From RPRB01 sp035543115 (GTDB lineage: Bacteria > Myxococcota > Myxococcia > Myxococcales > Myxococcaceae): a DNA stretch of 64,000 nucleotides. Both the position numbers and the translations under genes were made by a program. The notes below the pieces were generated by a model. The model worked only from the letters and a program-made list of their open reading frames with translations. It did no database searches and had not been told where the DNA came from. Location of the stretch: positions 26,740-90,739 of the forward strand of contig DATKKF010000100.1 in the NCBI GenBank assembly GCA_035543115.1, in the 5' to 3' direction. Shown in pieces: positions 34,291 through 42,927 of the stretch (the stretch's first letter is position 1; the number at the start of each line of letters is the position of its first letter).

Positions 34291-34315
34291 GCCCCGCCGG
34301 AACCACGGGCGGGAC
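34291..34315 (-). terminator. Attenuator hairpin before the ThrRS-like gene
   Basis: On the minus strand CCCGCC (34313-34308) and GGCGGG (34298-34293) form a 6-bp stem, extendable to 8 pairs with a G-T wobble, around a 9-base loop. The 5' arm can instead pair with GGCGGG at 34373-34368 in the leader, and that leader segment can pair with CCGACC at 34390-34385 beside the Thr codons. This is the four-segment logic of amino-acid attenuators. No real T tract follows (GCGCTCTGCTCG), so the intrinsic strength is doubtful. Confidence 0.5.
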
Positions 34316-34336
34316 GGGACGGCGTACTCGAGGGGG

Positions 34337-34414
34337 TCAGGCCACCGACGCACACACACCGCTCCGACCCGCCTCGCGGGTGGTGGTCGGGGTGGTGGTG
34401 ACGAGACTCCTCAC
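34337..34414 (-). CDS. Threonine-rich leader peptide of the ThrRS-like gene
   Basis: A 25-codon frame, GTG to TGA, reading VRSLVTTTPTTTREAG and then nine more residues. It has six ACC threonine codons within seven positions (34379-34399). It ends 114 bases before the ThrRS-like ATG. Thr runs of this kind upstream of thrA are the classic Thr sensor, and here the regulated gene charges threonine. The start is a GTG without a clear Shine-Dalgarno, which is the weak point of the call. Confidence 0.65.
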   Translation of the reverse strand: MRSLVTTTPTTTREAGRSGVCASVA

Positions 34415-34563
34415 GGCCGCGACGGATAGCGGGGGAGGGGCTCCGCCGTCAACCCCGGCCGCCCGGAGCGCCCTGCGTCCGCCCCGGCCGCCGTGAAGGG
34501 GTGACGGGGTGGTACACCTCCCCCTGACACCGCTGCGGACGCGGCCTCCACTCCGCTGGACAG
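34415..34563. other. Gap between asnS stop and the Thr leader
   Basis: Together with the leader and attenuator this makes a 341-base gene-poor stretch (34223-34563) between the ThrRS-like and asnS genes. The 149 bases here are very GC-rich. I could not identify a convincing promoter, although the Thr leader implies a transcription start somewhere in or above it. A plain read-through from asnS is the alternative. Confidence 0.4.
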
Positions 34564-35868
34564 CTACGGGGTGATCCGCTCCATCATCCGGGCAAAGGGA
34601 ATCGTCTCCCGGACGTGGTGCAGCCCGCAGACCCAGGCCACCGTGCGCTCCACGCCGAGGCCGAAGCCGGCGTGGGGCACGGTCCCGTACCTGCGGAGGT
34701 CGAGGTACCAGCCGAAGGCCTCGCGCGGCAGGTGCGCCTCGGCGATCCGCTTCTCCAGCATCTCCAGGTCGTCCTCGCGCTGGCCGCCGCCGATGATCTC
34801 CCCGTAGCCCTCGGGCGCGAGCACGTCCATCCCCAGCGCCAGGCGCGGGTCGGTGGCGTCGCGCTTGAAGTAGAAGGCCTTCAGCTCCACCGGGTAGCGG
34901 TGGACGATGACCGGCCGGTCGAACTGGTTCGCCAGCACCGTCTCCTCGTCGCCCCCGAAGTCGTCGCCGAACTTCGCCGGGTGGCCGGCCGCCTTGAGCC
35001 GCTCGATGGCCTCCTCGTAGGTGATGCGCGGGAAGGGCGCCTGGACATTCTTGAGCTTGCTCACCTCCCGCTCCAGGACGCTCACCAGCTCCGTCTCGTG
35101 CTTCTCCAGCACCCGGCCGACGATGAACGAGACCAGGCCCTCGGCGAGGATCATGTCCTCGTCCAGGGTCATGTAGGCGACCTCGGGCTCCACCATCCAG
35201 AACTCGGTCAGGTGCCGCCGGGTCTTGCTCTTCTCGGCGCGGAAGGTGGGTCCGAAGCAGTAGACCTTTCCCAGCGCCGCCGCCGCGGCCTCCATGTACA
35301 GCTGACCCGACTGGGTCAGGTACGCGTTCCCCAGGTCGAAGTAGGGAACGGTGAACAGGGTGCTGGTCCCCTCGCAGGCGGCCGGGGTGAAGATGGGCGC
35401 GTCGACGAGGGTGAAGCCGTTCCCGTCGAAGTAGTCGCGGATGGCCTTCTCCACCGTGGCACGCACCCGGAGGATGACGTTCTGCCGGGCCGACCGGAGC
35501 CACAGGTGGCGGTGCTCCATCAGGTACGCCACCCCGTGCTCCTTGGGGGTGATGGGGTAATCCTTCGCCTCGGAGATGACCTGGAGGTCCTTCACCGAGA
35601 GCTCGAAGCCGATGGGGCTCCGGGCGTCCTTCTTCACCAGCCCCCGGACGATGATCGCCGTCTCCTGACCCAGATGGTCCGCCCGGGTGAACTGCTCTGC
35701 GGGTACGTCGTTCTTGAAGACCACCGCCTGGATGACCCCGGTCCCATCCCGGACCTGGAGGAAGTGGAGCTTGCCGCTGCTCCGCTTGTTGTAGAGCCAG
35801 CCGCGCAGCTCGACCTCCCGGTTCTCGTACGCGGCGATGTCCCGGATGGTGACGACGGGGGTTGCCAT
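34564..35868 (-). CDS. asnS: Asparaginyl-tRNA synthetase
   Basis: A 434-residue class IIb synthetase. It has the N-terminal OB-fold anticodon-binding domain (VELRGWLYNKRSSGKLHFLQ) and the catalytic core with FGPTFRAEKSKTRRHLTEFWMVE (motif 2) and GFGLGVERTVAWV (motif 3). The TLF..PYFDLG.AYLTQSGQLY region is typical of AsnRS rather than AspRS. Its presence suggests direct Asn-tRNA charging. It is divergent from leuS, with 80 bases between the start codons. Confidence 0.95.
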   Translation of the reverse strand: MATPVVTIRDIAAYENREVELRGWLYNKRSSGKLHFLQVRDGTGVIQAVVFKNDVPAEQFTRADHLGQETAIIVRGLVKKDARSPIGFELSVKDLQVISEAKDYPITPKEHGVAYLMEHRHLWLRSARQNVILRVRATVEKAIRDYFDGNGFTLVDAPIFTPAACEGTSTLFTVPYFDLGNAYLTQSGQLYMEAAAAALGKVYCFGPTFRAEKSKTRRHLTEFWMVEPEVAYMTLDEDMILAEGLVSFIVGRVLEKHETELVSVLEREVSKLKNVQAPFPRITYEEAIERLKAAGHPAKFGDDFGGDEETVLANQFDRPVIVHRYPVELKAFYFKRDATDPRLALGMDVLAPEGYGEIIGGGQREDDLEMLEKRIAEAHLPREAFGWYLDLRRYGTVPHAGFGLGVERTVAWVCGLHHVRETIPFARMMERITP

Positions 35869-35948
35869 GGGAGGGGCTCTCTACCACCGAGCAGGGCCGA
35901 AACGTTGCGCCCCGGGGGGCCTGCCGGGTAGGACCGTCGGATCACCCC

Positions 35949-38447
35949 ATGAAGCTCAGCGAGCGGTACGACCCGAAGTCGATCGAGCCCACCTGGCAGG
36001 AGCGCTGGGAGAAGGCCGGCCTGTTCCGCGCCGACGCCCGTCCCGACGCGCCGAAGAAGTACGTGCTGGAGATGCTGCCGTACCCCAGCGGCTCCATGCA
36101 CATGGGGCACGTCCGCAACTACCTGATCGGCGACGTGTACGCCCGCTACTACCGGATGCGCGGCTTCGACGTGTTGCACCCGATGGGATGGGACGCCTTC
36201 GGGCTCCCGGCCGAGAACGCCGCGATCAAGGACGGCGTCCACCCGGCAGTCCGTACCCGGGAGAACATCGACCGCTTCCGCGCGGCCATGAAGTCGCTCG
36301 GCTTCGCCTACGACTGGAGCCGCGAGGTCAACACCAGCGATCCCGAGTACTACCGGTGGAACCAGTGGTTCTTCCTCCGCCTCTGGGAGCGGGACATGGT
36401 GTACCGCCGGTTCAGCAAGGTGAACTGGTGCACCGGCTGCCTCACCGTCATCGCCAACGAGCAGGTGAAGGAAGGCCGCTGCGAGCGCTGTGACTCGCCG
36501 GTGGTGGACCGCCAGATGCCCGAGTGGGCGTTCCGCATCACCCGGAACAGCGAGGACCTCCTCCAGGCGCTGGACACGCTCACCGCCTGGCCCGAGCGCA
36601 TCACCTCCGCCCAGCGGAACTGGATCGGCAAGAGCGTGGGCGCCGAGGCGGACTTCAAGACCGCGGACGGCCGCCCCATCCGCGTCTTCACCACCCGGAT
36701 CGACACCGTGTACGGCGCCACGGCGCTGGTGCTCGCTCCCGACCACCCGATGGTCCCGAGCCTCACCGCCCCCAGCCGGAAGGCCGAGGTGGAGGCCTTC
36801 GCTGCCCGGATGGCGGCGATGGGCAAGATCGAGCGCACCGCCGAGGGTGCGCCGAAGGAGGGCGTCTTCACCGGCGCCCACGCCACGAATCCCTTCTCCG
36901 GCCAGCCCGTCCCCATCTGGGTCGCCAACTTCGTCCTCAGTGACTACGGCACCGGCGCCCTCATGGCCGTGCCGGCCCACGACACGCGCGACTTCGCCTT
37001 CGCCCGGACATACGGGCTCGCCATCAAGCAGGTGATCCGGCCGGCCGACGGGCGAGACCTCGGCCCGGTCGAGAGCTGGACCGAGTCGTTCAACGACGAC
37101 GGGGTGCTGGTGGACTCCGGCGAGTACACCGGGCTCACCTCGGACGAGGCACGGCGACGGATGGGCACCTGGCTCGAGCAGCGGGGACTCGGCAGGCCCA
37201 CGGTGACCTATCGCCAGAAGGACTGGGGCATCAGCCGCCAGCGCTACTGGGGAACGCCGATTCCCATCGTCTACTGCGAGCGGTGTGACCCGGAGCAGAA
37301 GGGCATCCCCGTTCCCGACGACCAGCTCCCGGTGCGGCTCCCGGACATCGATACCCAGGCGGTGCTCACCGGCAAGGGCGAGCCGCCGCTGGCCAAGGTG
37401 AAGTCCTTCGTCGAGACCACCTGCCCGTCGTGTGGTGGTCCGGCCCGGCGGGAGGTGGAGACGATGGACAACTTCGTCGACTCCTGCTGGTACTACGCTC
37501 GCTACCTCTCGCCGCACTTCGGCCGTGCCCCGTTCGATGCGGCGCTGGCGCGCCGCTGGCTCCCGGTGGACATCTACGTGGGCGGCCCCGAGCACGCGGT
37601 CATGCACCTGCTCTACTTCCGATTCTGGACCCGGTGGATGAGGGTGCTCGGCCTGGTACCGATGGACGAGCCGGTGACCCGGCTGGTTACCCAGGGCATC
37701 GTCAACGGGCCCGACGGGCGGAAGATGTCCAAGCGGTGGGGGAACGTCGTCGCCCCGGCGACCATCGTGGAGAAGTATGGGGCGGACACCGTCCGGATGT
37801 ACGTCCTCTTCGCCGGGCCGCCGGAGCAGGACCTCGACTGGAGCGACAAGCAGATGGAGGGGCAGGCGCGCTTTCTGAAGCGGGTCTGGGCGCTCGCCGC
37901 CACGCACCAGGAAACCTGCGCGACCGCGACCCACGACGGCCCGTTCGAGGGGCGGGCGCTGGAGATCCGCCGCGCGGCGCACAAGTGCGTCGAGCGGGTG
38001 GGGGAGGCGATCGAGAAGCTCTCCTTCAACACCGCGATCGCCTTCACCATGGAGTGCGTCAACGCGCTCTACGACGCGGGACAACCCGGGACGGCGGCGG
38101 AGCGGGCGGCGATGGCCGAGGCCATCCGGCTCCTTACCCGCGTGCTCACCCCCTTCGCGCCCCACCTCGCCGACGCCATCGCCGAGGGCTACGGCGCCGA
38201 GGCGTCCACCCTCACCTTCGGCTGGCCCGGCTTCGACCCCTCGCTGGTGGTGGACGAGGTGCTTCCGTACGCGGTGCAGGTCAACGGCAAGCTCCGTGGG
38301 GAGATCCGCATCGCCGCCGACGCGGGCGAGAGCGAGGTCCGGGCGGCCGCCGAGAGCGAGGAGAAGGTCCGCGCGGCGCTGGCCGGCAAGGCGCTCCGCA
38401 AGGTGGTCTTCGTCCCCAGACGGCTCATCAACTTCGTCGTCGGATGA
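35949..38447 (+). CDS. leuS: Leucyl-tRNA synthetase
   Basis: An 832-residue class I synthetase. It shows the HIGH motif as HMGH (51-54), a zinc knuckle (CTGC and CERC, about 160-182), the large CP1 editing domain with its Thr-rich site (TTRIDTVYGA), and the KMSKR loop (GRKMSKRWGN) near residue 600, then the anticodon domain and the C-terminal VNGKLRGEI peptide. The ATG at 35949 starts MKLSERYDP as usual. The stop overlaps lptE in ATGA. Confidence 0.96.
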   Translation: MKLSERYDPKSIEPTWQERWEKAGLFRADARPDAPKKYVLEMLPYPSGSMHMGHVRNYLIGDVYARYYRMRGFDVLHPMGWDAFGLPAENAAIKDGVHPAVRTRENIDRFRAAMKSLGFAYDWSREVNTSDPEYYRWNQWFFLRLWERDMVYRRFSKVNWCTGCLTVIANEQVKEGRCERCDSPVVDRQMPEWAFRITRNSEDLLQALDTLTAWPERITSAQRNWIGKSVGAEADFKTADGRPIRVFTTRIDTVYGATALVLAPDHPMVPSLTAPSRKAEVEAFAARMAAMGKIERTAEGAPKEGVFTGAHATNPFSGQPVPIWVANFVLSDYGTGALMAVPAHDTRDFAFARTYGLAIKQVIRPADGRDLGPVESWTESFNDDGVLVDSGEYTGLTSDEARRRMGTWLEQRGLGRPTVTYRQKDWGISRQRYWGTPIPIVYCERCDPEQKGIPVPDDQLPVRLPDIDTQAVLTGKGEPPLAKVKSFVETTCPSCGGPARREVETMDNFVDSCWYYARYLSPHFGRAPFDAALARRWLPVDIYVGGPEHAVMHLLYFRFWTRWMRVLGLVPMDEPVTRLVTQGIVNGPDGRKMSKRWGNVVAPATIVEKYGADTVRMYVLFAGPPEQDLDWSDKQMEGQARFLKRVWALAATHQETCATATHDGPFEGRALEIRRAAHKCVERVGEAIEKLSFNTAIAFTMECVNALYDAGQPGTAAERAAMAEAIRLLTRVLTPFAPHLADAIAEGYGAEASTLTFGWPGFDPSLVVDEVLPYAVQVNGKLRGEIRIAADAGESEVRAAAESEEKVRAALAGKALRKVVFVPRRLINFVVG

Positions 38448-38944
38448 GGCCGGTGGCGCTCGCGGCGGTGGCGGGTTGTCTCGCCGCGCTCGGGTGTGGC
38501 TACCACTTCACCGCGGCCGGAGCAGGCTTCCCCCAGGGCATCCAGCACGTCTTCGCCCCGGTCATCGTGAACCGCACCACCGAGCCCGGGCTGGAGGGCG
38601 TCTTCACCGAGGCGCTGCGCGAGCAGCTGGCGCGCTCCGGGCACCAGGGTGGGGAGAGCAGCGAGGGCCGGCTCGAGGGTGAGCTGCTCGCGGTCGGCGC
38701 CGGCGTGGCGCAGCTGGCTCCGGGCACCTCGGGAGCGCTGACCTACCGGGTGTCGGCCACGCTCCGGGTGCGGCTCTTCCGGGGCGGGACGCTGCTCGCG
38801 CAGACCGACGTGACCGGCACCGAGGACTACCTCCCCGCGCTGCGCGCGGACGTGCTCACCACCGAGGCCAACCGCCAGGCGGCGCTCCGGCGCCTGGCGA
38901 GCGCGCTCGCCGCCGACGCGGTCGCGCGGCTGCAGACGGGGTGA
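38444..38944 (+). CDS. lptE: LPS-assembly lipoprotein LptE
   Basis: A 166-residue lipoprotein. The signal peptide ends in the lipobox ALGC, followed by the LptE hallmark GYHF. The rest has the expected alpha-beta pattern (VFAPVIVNRTTEPGLEGVFTEALREQL) and a C-terminal helix. LptE plugs the LptD barrel in the outer membrane and helps insert LPS. leuS-lptE is a common pair, and here the start overlaps leuS by 4 bases. Sequence conservation in this family is low, so the call relies on lipobox, motif and position. Confidence 0.88.
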   Translation: MRPVALAAVAGCLAALGCGYHFTAAGAGFPQGIQHVFAPVIVNRTTEPGLEGVFTEALREQLARSGHQGGESSEGRLEGELLAVGAGVAQLAPGTSGALTYRVSATLRVRLFRGGTLLAQTDVTGTEDYLPALRADVLTTEANRQAALRRLASALAADAVARLQTG

Positions 38945-38980
38945 GGGCGGACCCCGGAGCGACGCCGCGCCCAGCGAGGC

Positions 38981-39238
38981 TCAGGCGCGTGCAGCGGCAG
39001 CGAGGCGGGCGATGCGCCGGCTCGCGTTCTTCTTGTGCAGCACGCCCTTGCTGGCGGCCCTGTTCAGAGTGCGGGCCGCGGCGCGGAGCGCCTCCTGGAC
39101 GCGGGCGGGGTCCTTCGAGGCCAGCGCCTCGCGGGCCTTCCTCACCGCCGACTTCACTTGCGTCCGGACGGCCTGGTTCCGGGCCCGGCGCTTCAGCGCC
39201 TGCCGGTTCCGCTTCTGAGCTGACTTGGTGTTTGCCAC
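38981..39238 (-). CDS. rpsT: 30S ribosomal protein S20
   Basis: An 85-residue, very basic helical protein starting MANTKSAQKRNRQALKRRARN, the universal S20 N-terminus. It has the conserved KGVLHKKNASRRIARL near the end. A strong GGAGG ribosome-binding site is about 8 bases upstream. It converges with lptE, 36 bases apart. Single transcription of rpsT is normal. Confidence 0.96.
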   Translation of the reverse strand: MANTKSAQKRNRQALKRRARNQAVRTQVKSAVRKAREALASKDPARVQEALRAAARTLNRAASKGVLHKKNASRRIARLAAAARA

Positions 39239-39475
39239 GGGGCGCCCTCCGTATAGGCGGAGGCGTCAGCCGTCAAGAGCGACCCCCACCAGAGCCCGTC
39301 GTCCCGGAAAGCCCGGTGCTCCCCGGCGCCGGGCCACCCTCTTGTGGAGAAGTGCGCCTTTTGGGTGCCCTAACCTCGCGTGCTGACTCGAAGGTGTCCG
39401 GCGCTGAAACATTCTGCACGCCCGGCCGCTTGCCATCCGCTCGTCTCGCGCCTGTCACGGTCCACAGCGTTCTCC

Positions 39476-39508
39476 CCAGATTCCACACAACTCCTGTGGG
39501 AATTCTGG
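39476..39508 (-). terminator. Hairpin downstream of the mazG-type gene
   Basis: CCAGATTCC...and its reverse GGAATTCTGG flank a 15-base interior that pairs further (ACACA with TGTG), making a nearly perfect hairpin about 17 bases past the stop of the MazG-VOC gene on the minus strand. No T tract follows in either direction. It may be a weak terminator or a protein-binding palindrome. The whole 286-base gap 39239-39524 holds nothing else that I recognise. Confidence 0.35.
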
Positions 39509-39524
39509 AGCGTCTAAAACGTGC

Positions 39525-40664
39525 TCAGCGCTTGACCTGAATACACGTCCCCACTGGGTCCTTGAAGACCAAGGGATGCTCGGAAAGGACGGTGCCTCCG
39601 GCTTCCCGCACCCGGGTGTGCACATCCGCTCCGAGGCCCGGCGCATCGACAGAGAGCGTCGCCGCCGAGGCCGCGCCCCGGGCGTAGGAGAAGCACATCC
39701 CGGGCGTCTCGACGGACCACTCGCCCCCGTCCACCTCCACTGTCCACCCCAGGGCGGGCGCCACCGAGTTCCAAAACGCGTGTGCGCGCGCCGGCTCGGG
39801 TGCGGCAAGCTCGAGCCGGGCGACGACCGCCCGTGGCGCCGACGCTGGCGGAGGGACCGCGCCCTCGGCCGCCTTTGCCTCTTCCCAGAGCGTGTCCATC
39901 TGGGCCAGGGTCGCGGTCCCGAACGGCACCCCCTGCGCCCGGAGGCCCTCCTCGACGGCGTGGAACCGCCGGGTGAAGCGGGCGTTCGCGGCACGGAGCG
40001 CGTCCTCGGCGGGGGTGGCGGTGAAGCGGGCGAGGTTGGCGAGGCTGAACAGCACGTCCCCGAGCTCGTGCTCGATGGCGCGTGCGTCCTTCGAGGCGAG
40101 GGCGGCGTCCAGCTCGTCCAGCTCCTCGGAGAGCTTGCTCCGGACGCCGGCGAGGCCCGGCCAGTCGAAGCCGATGCGCGACGCCTTCTCGGTCAGGCGC
40201 TCGGCCCGGAGCAGCGCCGGCGCGGCGGACGGAACGCCGTCGAGCACCGAGCCCTCGCGGCCGTGCTTGCGCCGCCGCTCCTCGGCCTTGAGACGCGCCC
40301 AGTTCTGGAGTACCTCCTCGGCGCCCCCCACCGTCTTGCCCTCGAAGACGTGTGGGTGCCGCGAGACGATCTTGTCCGAGATGGTTGTGGCCACGTCCGC
40401 CAGGCCGAACTCGCCGAGCTCGCGGGCCAGCTGCGCGTGGAAGACGATCTGGAAGAGGAGGTCTCCCAGCTCCTCGCAGAGCGCCCGCCACGGCCCTCCC
40501 TCGCCCACCCGGTCCATCTCGTCGAGCACCTCGTAGGTCTCCTCCACGAGGTAGGGGCGCAGGGTGCGGATGTCCTGTGCGCGGTCCCACGGGCATCCGC
40601 CCTCCGCGCGCAGGGTGCGCATGATCTGCTCCAGCCGCTCCACGGCCTCTCCCGAGCGTCCCAT
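39525..40664 (-). CDS. MazG nucleotide pyrophosphohydrolase fused to a VOC (glyoxalase-like) domain
   Basis: A 379-residue protein. Residues 1-265 match E. coli MazG: CPWDRAQDIRTL, the first metal site (EETYEVLDEM ... EELGDLLFQ), and the second (EELDELDAAL ... EHELGDVLFSLAN). MazG hydrolyses NTPs to NMP plus pyrophosphate. Residues 280-379 form a VOC-fold half (ARLELAAPEPARAHAFWNSV ... FKDPVGTCIQVKR). I know no common MazG with such an addition. The frame is continuous with no stop. A good ribosome-binding site (GAGGAGG) precedes the ATG. Confidence 0.88.
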   Translation of the reverse strand: MGRSGEAVERLEQIMRTLRAEGGCPWDRAQDIRTLRPYLVEETYEVLDEMDRVGEGGPWRALCEELGDLLFQIVFHAQLARELGEFGLADVATTISDKIVSRHPHVFEGKTVGGAEEVLQNWARLKAEERRRKHGREGSVLDGVPSAAPALLRAERLTEKASRIGFDWPGLAGVRSKLSEELDELDAALASKDARAIEHELGDVLFSLANLARFTATPAEDALRAANARFTRRFHAVEEGLRAQGVPFGTATLAQMDTLWEEAKAAEGAVPPPASAPRAVVARLELAAPEPARAHAFWNSVAPALGWTVEVDGGEWSVETPGMCFSYARGAASAATLSVDAPGLGADVHTRVREAGGTVLSEHPLVFKDPVGTCIQVKR

Positions 40665-40752
40665 GTCCTCCTCGACCCGGGACGGCGGCGATTGACTCAG
40701 ATTGAAGCGTCCCGGCGCGGCTCGCCTATCATGGACCCGCCCGTTCCTCGAG

Positions 40753-42924
40753 ATGCCCCCTCTCCGCGCGGCCCCCACGCTTCTTTCCATCGTCTTGCTC
40801 CTGACCTCGGCGCGGGCAGCGGCGCAGATCGAGGCGCCCCGTCCGGTGGAGGAGCTCGCCCCGGACACCGCGGCCCCCCGTCCGTCACGGACCCGCCGCG
40901 AGCCGCCGCCCCCGCCGGTCCAGGCCCCGGCGCAGGAGGAGGCGGGGCCCGAGGGGCAGGCGCAGGAGCCGGCTCGCCCGCCCCCGCCACCGCTCCGGCG
41001 CCCCACGCGCACCACAGCCCCGGCCGCCCCCGCGACTTCCAACGCTCCGCCCGTGCCCGCCGTCTCGGCGCCCGCGCGTGACCGCGCGCCGCCGCCCCCG
41101 TTGCTCGTGCCCACCGAGGGCGACGAGGGCATCCTCCAGGCCTTCAGCGCCTGGAAGGAGGCCGAGCGCACCCGTGACCCGAAGGCCTCTCGCGCCGCAC
41201 GCGACCACCTGGTCCAGCTGCGCGACACGCTCGCCATCGCCGACCTCGAGTCGGTGAGCCTGGCGCTGCTCCGGGGCGCCCAGGTTCGTGCCGCCGGGAA
41301 GGACGGGGCGGGGGCGGTCGAGCTGGCCCAGTCGGCGGTGGCGCTCTCGCCCGACGTGGCCGATGCGCACTGGGGCCTCTTCCGAGCGCACCTGGGCAAC
41401 GACCCCTTCGACCTTCGCCGGCTCTGGGCGGATGCCCGGAATGCCGGCAGCGCCGCGCTCGCCGACCCGCGCTGGAGCCGGGGTCTGCTCGGTGACCTCG
41501 GAGCGATGCTGCTCGTCGCCTGGCTCGCCACCGCCCTGGCCGCGCTGGTCGTGCTCTTCCTCCGGACCGCGCCCTCGCTGGTGCACGACGTCCACCACGC
41601 CTTTCCCAAGGGGGTGGCGCGCTGGCAGGCCGGGGCGCTGCTGATCCTCGTGCTGCTGCTCCCCTGGGTGTTCCGGCTGGGTTTGCTCTTCCCCTCGCTG
41701 GTGCTCCTGGCCGCGGTGACGCTGTACCTCGAGGCGAAGGAGCGCTGGCTCCTGGCGGTGCTCCTGGCGGGGGCATCCCTCGTCCCGCCGCTCGCCGGAG
41801 CGCTGGTCCAGGCCACCACCTTCGCCGGCACGCCGGCCGAGGACGTGCTGCAGCTCGAGCGTGGCGGGCTGGAGGCCCCGGAGGCCGCGGCGCGGGTGCA
41901 GGCGCGCCTCGACGCGGGCCGCGCGGCATACCCCGAGGTGTACGCGCTCGCGCGCTGGGAGCTCCGGCGCGGCAAGCTCGAGCCGGCGCGGGGCCACGCC
42001 GAGAAGGCGCTCGGGCTGCGCGGCGGCGACGCCCGGGCCCAGACGGTGCTCGGGAACGTGGCCTTCGCCGAGACGAAGTGGCCCGAGGCCATCGCCGCGT
42101 ACACCAAGGCGAGCGAGGCCGACCCCACCCTGCCGGATCCGCTGTGGAACGTGTCGCGGGTCTACCGGAGGCGCGCGCGGACGCTCTCCGACGACGCGGT
42201 GGGGCCCGAGCTCGACCGGGCCCAGAACGCGGCCGCTGCTGCCCAGCGGCTGGACGAGCGGCTGATGACCCGCGCCGACCCGCCGGACAGTTACCCGGCG
42301 ATGAACCTGGCGATCCTGACCCCCGCGCTGTCCCGGGCCGAGCCGCCGGTGACCGACGGCCCCGAGCGGAGGGCCCGGGTCACCGCGCAGCTCGCCCAGA
42401 CGCTGGTGGGCGAGCTGGACCCGAGCGCGGCGGTTCTGGTGCCGCTGGCCGGCGTGGCGGTGCTCGCTGGGCTCGGCTTCCTCCGGGGCGGGCGAGGGGT
42501 GAGCCGGAGCTGCCACAAGTGCGGCCGGGCGGTGTGCCGCCGCTGCGACCCAGAGCTGGTGGAGGACAGCCGGCTCTGTCACCAGTGCGTCAACGTCTAC
42601 ACCCGTCGTGGCAAGGTGGCGCCGATGGCGCGGGTGAACAAGGAGATGGAGGTCCGCCACCACCAGGCCTGGGTGAGCCGCTGGGCGTACGCGCTGGGCC
42701 TGCTCTGGTCGGGGGCCGGGCATCTCTTCACCGGGCATCCGGTGCGGGGCGCCCTGCACGCCTTCGCCTTCGCCTTCGGCATCACGGTGGCCATCAACCG
42801 CGAAGGTCTCCTCAGGACGCCGGGGATCTCTGCGGGCACCGTCGGTTGGTTGGCCCTGGCGCTGGTGCTGCTGGCGGTGACCTGGGCCGCCTCGCTCCGC
42901 CACCTGGCACGGGAGAGGAGCTAG
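40753..42924 (+). CDS. Membrane protein with TPR-like region and zinc ribbon
   Basis: A 723-residue protein of unknown role. It has a signal peptide (LRAAPTLLSIVLLLTSARAAA), a Pro/Arg-rich disordered segment to about residue 120, a helical repeat region, membrane helices (about 260-360), TPR-like repeats (EPARGHAEKALGLRGGDARAQTVLGNVAFAE), then a C-terminal zinc ribbon CHKCGRAVCRRC with CHQC, and two or three more membrane helices. The zinc ribbon and final membrane part resemble those of several delta-proteobacterial proteins. It ends 3 bases before the DUF4388 gene, suggesting co-expression. A TTG at 40702 in frame was not chosen. Confidence 0.75.
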   Translation: MPPLRAAPTLLSIVLLLTSARAAAQIEAPRPVEELAPDTAAPRPSRTRREPPPPPVQAPAQEEAGPEGQAQEPARPPPPPLRRPTRTTAPAAPATSNAPPVPAVSAPARDRAPPPPLLVPTEGDEGILQAFSAWKEAERTRDPKASRAARDHLVQLRDTLAIADLESVSLALLRGAQVRAAGKDGAGAVELAQSAVALSPDVADAHWGLFRAHLGNDPFDLRRLWADARNAGSAALADPRWSRGLLGDLGAMLLVAWLATALAALVVLFLRTAPSLVHDVHHAFPKGVARWQAGALLILVLLLPWVFRLGLLFPSLVLLAAVTLYLEAKERWLLAVLLAGASLVPPLAGALVQATTFAGTPAEDVLQLERGGLEAPEAAARVQARLDAGRAAYPEVYALARWELRRGKLEPARGHAEKALGLRGGDARAQTVLGNVAFAETKWPEAIAAYTKASEADPTLPDPLWNVSRVYRRRARTLSDDAVGPELDRAQNAAAAAQRLDERLMTRADPPDSYPAMNLAILTPALSRAEPPVTDGPERRARVTAQLAQTLVGELDPSAAVLVPLAGVAVLAGLGFLRGGRGVSRSCHKCGRAVCRRCDPELVEDSRLCHQCVNVYTRRGKVAPMARVNKEMEVRHHQAWVSRWAYALGLLWSGAGHLFTGHPVRGALHAFAFAFGITVAINREGLLRTPGISAGTVGWLALALVLLAVTWAASLRHLARERS

Positions 42925-42927
42925 CCC

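Noticed and set aside
35869..35948. A leucine leader peptide before leuS, by analogy with the Thr leader
   Set aside because: The 80-base divergent gap holds no short frame rich in Leu codons.
39250..39276. TTGACG and TATACG as an rpsT promoter
   Set aside because: The spacer is only 15 bases, and transcription would start about 5 bases before the ATG, excluding the good GGAGG ribosome-binding site.
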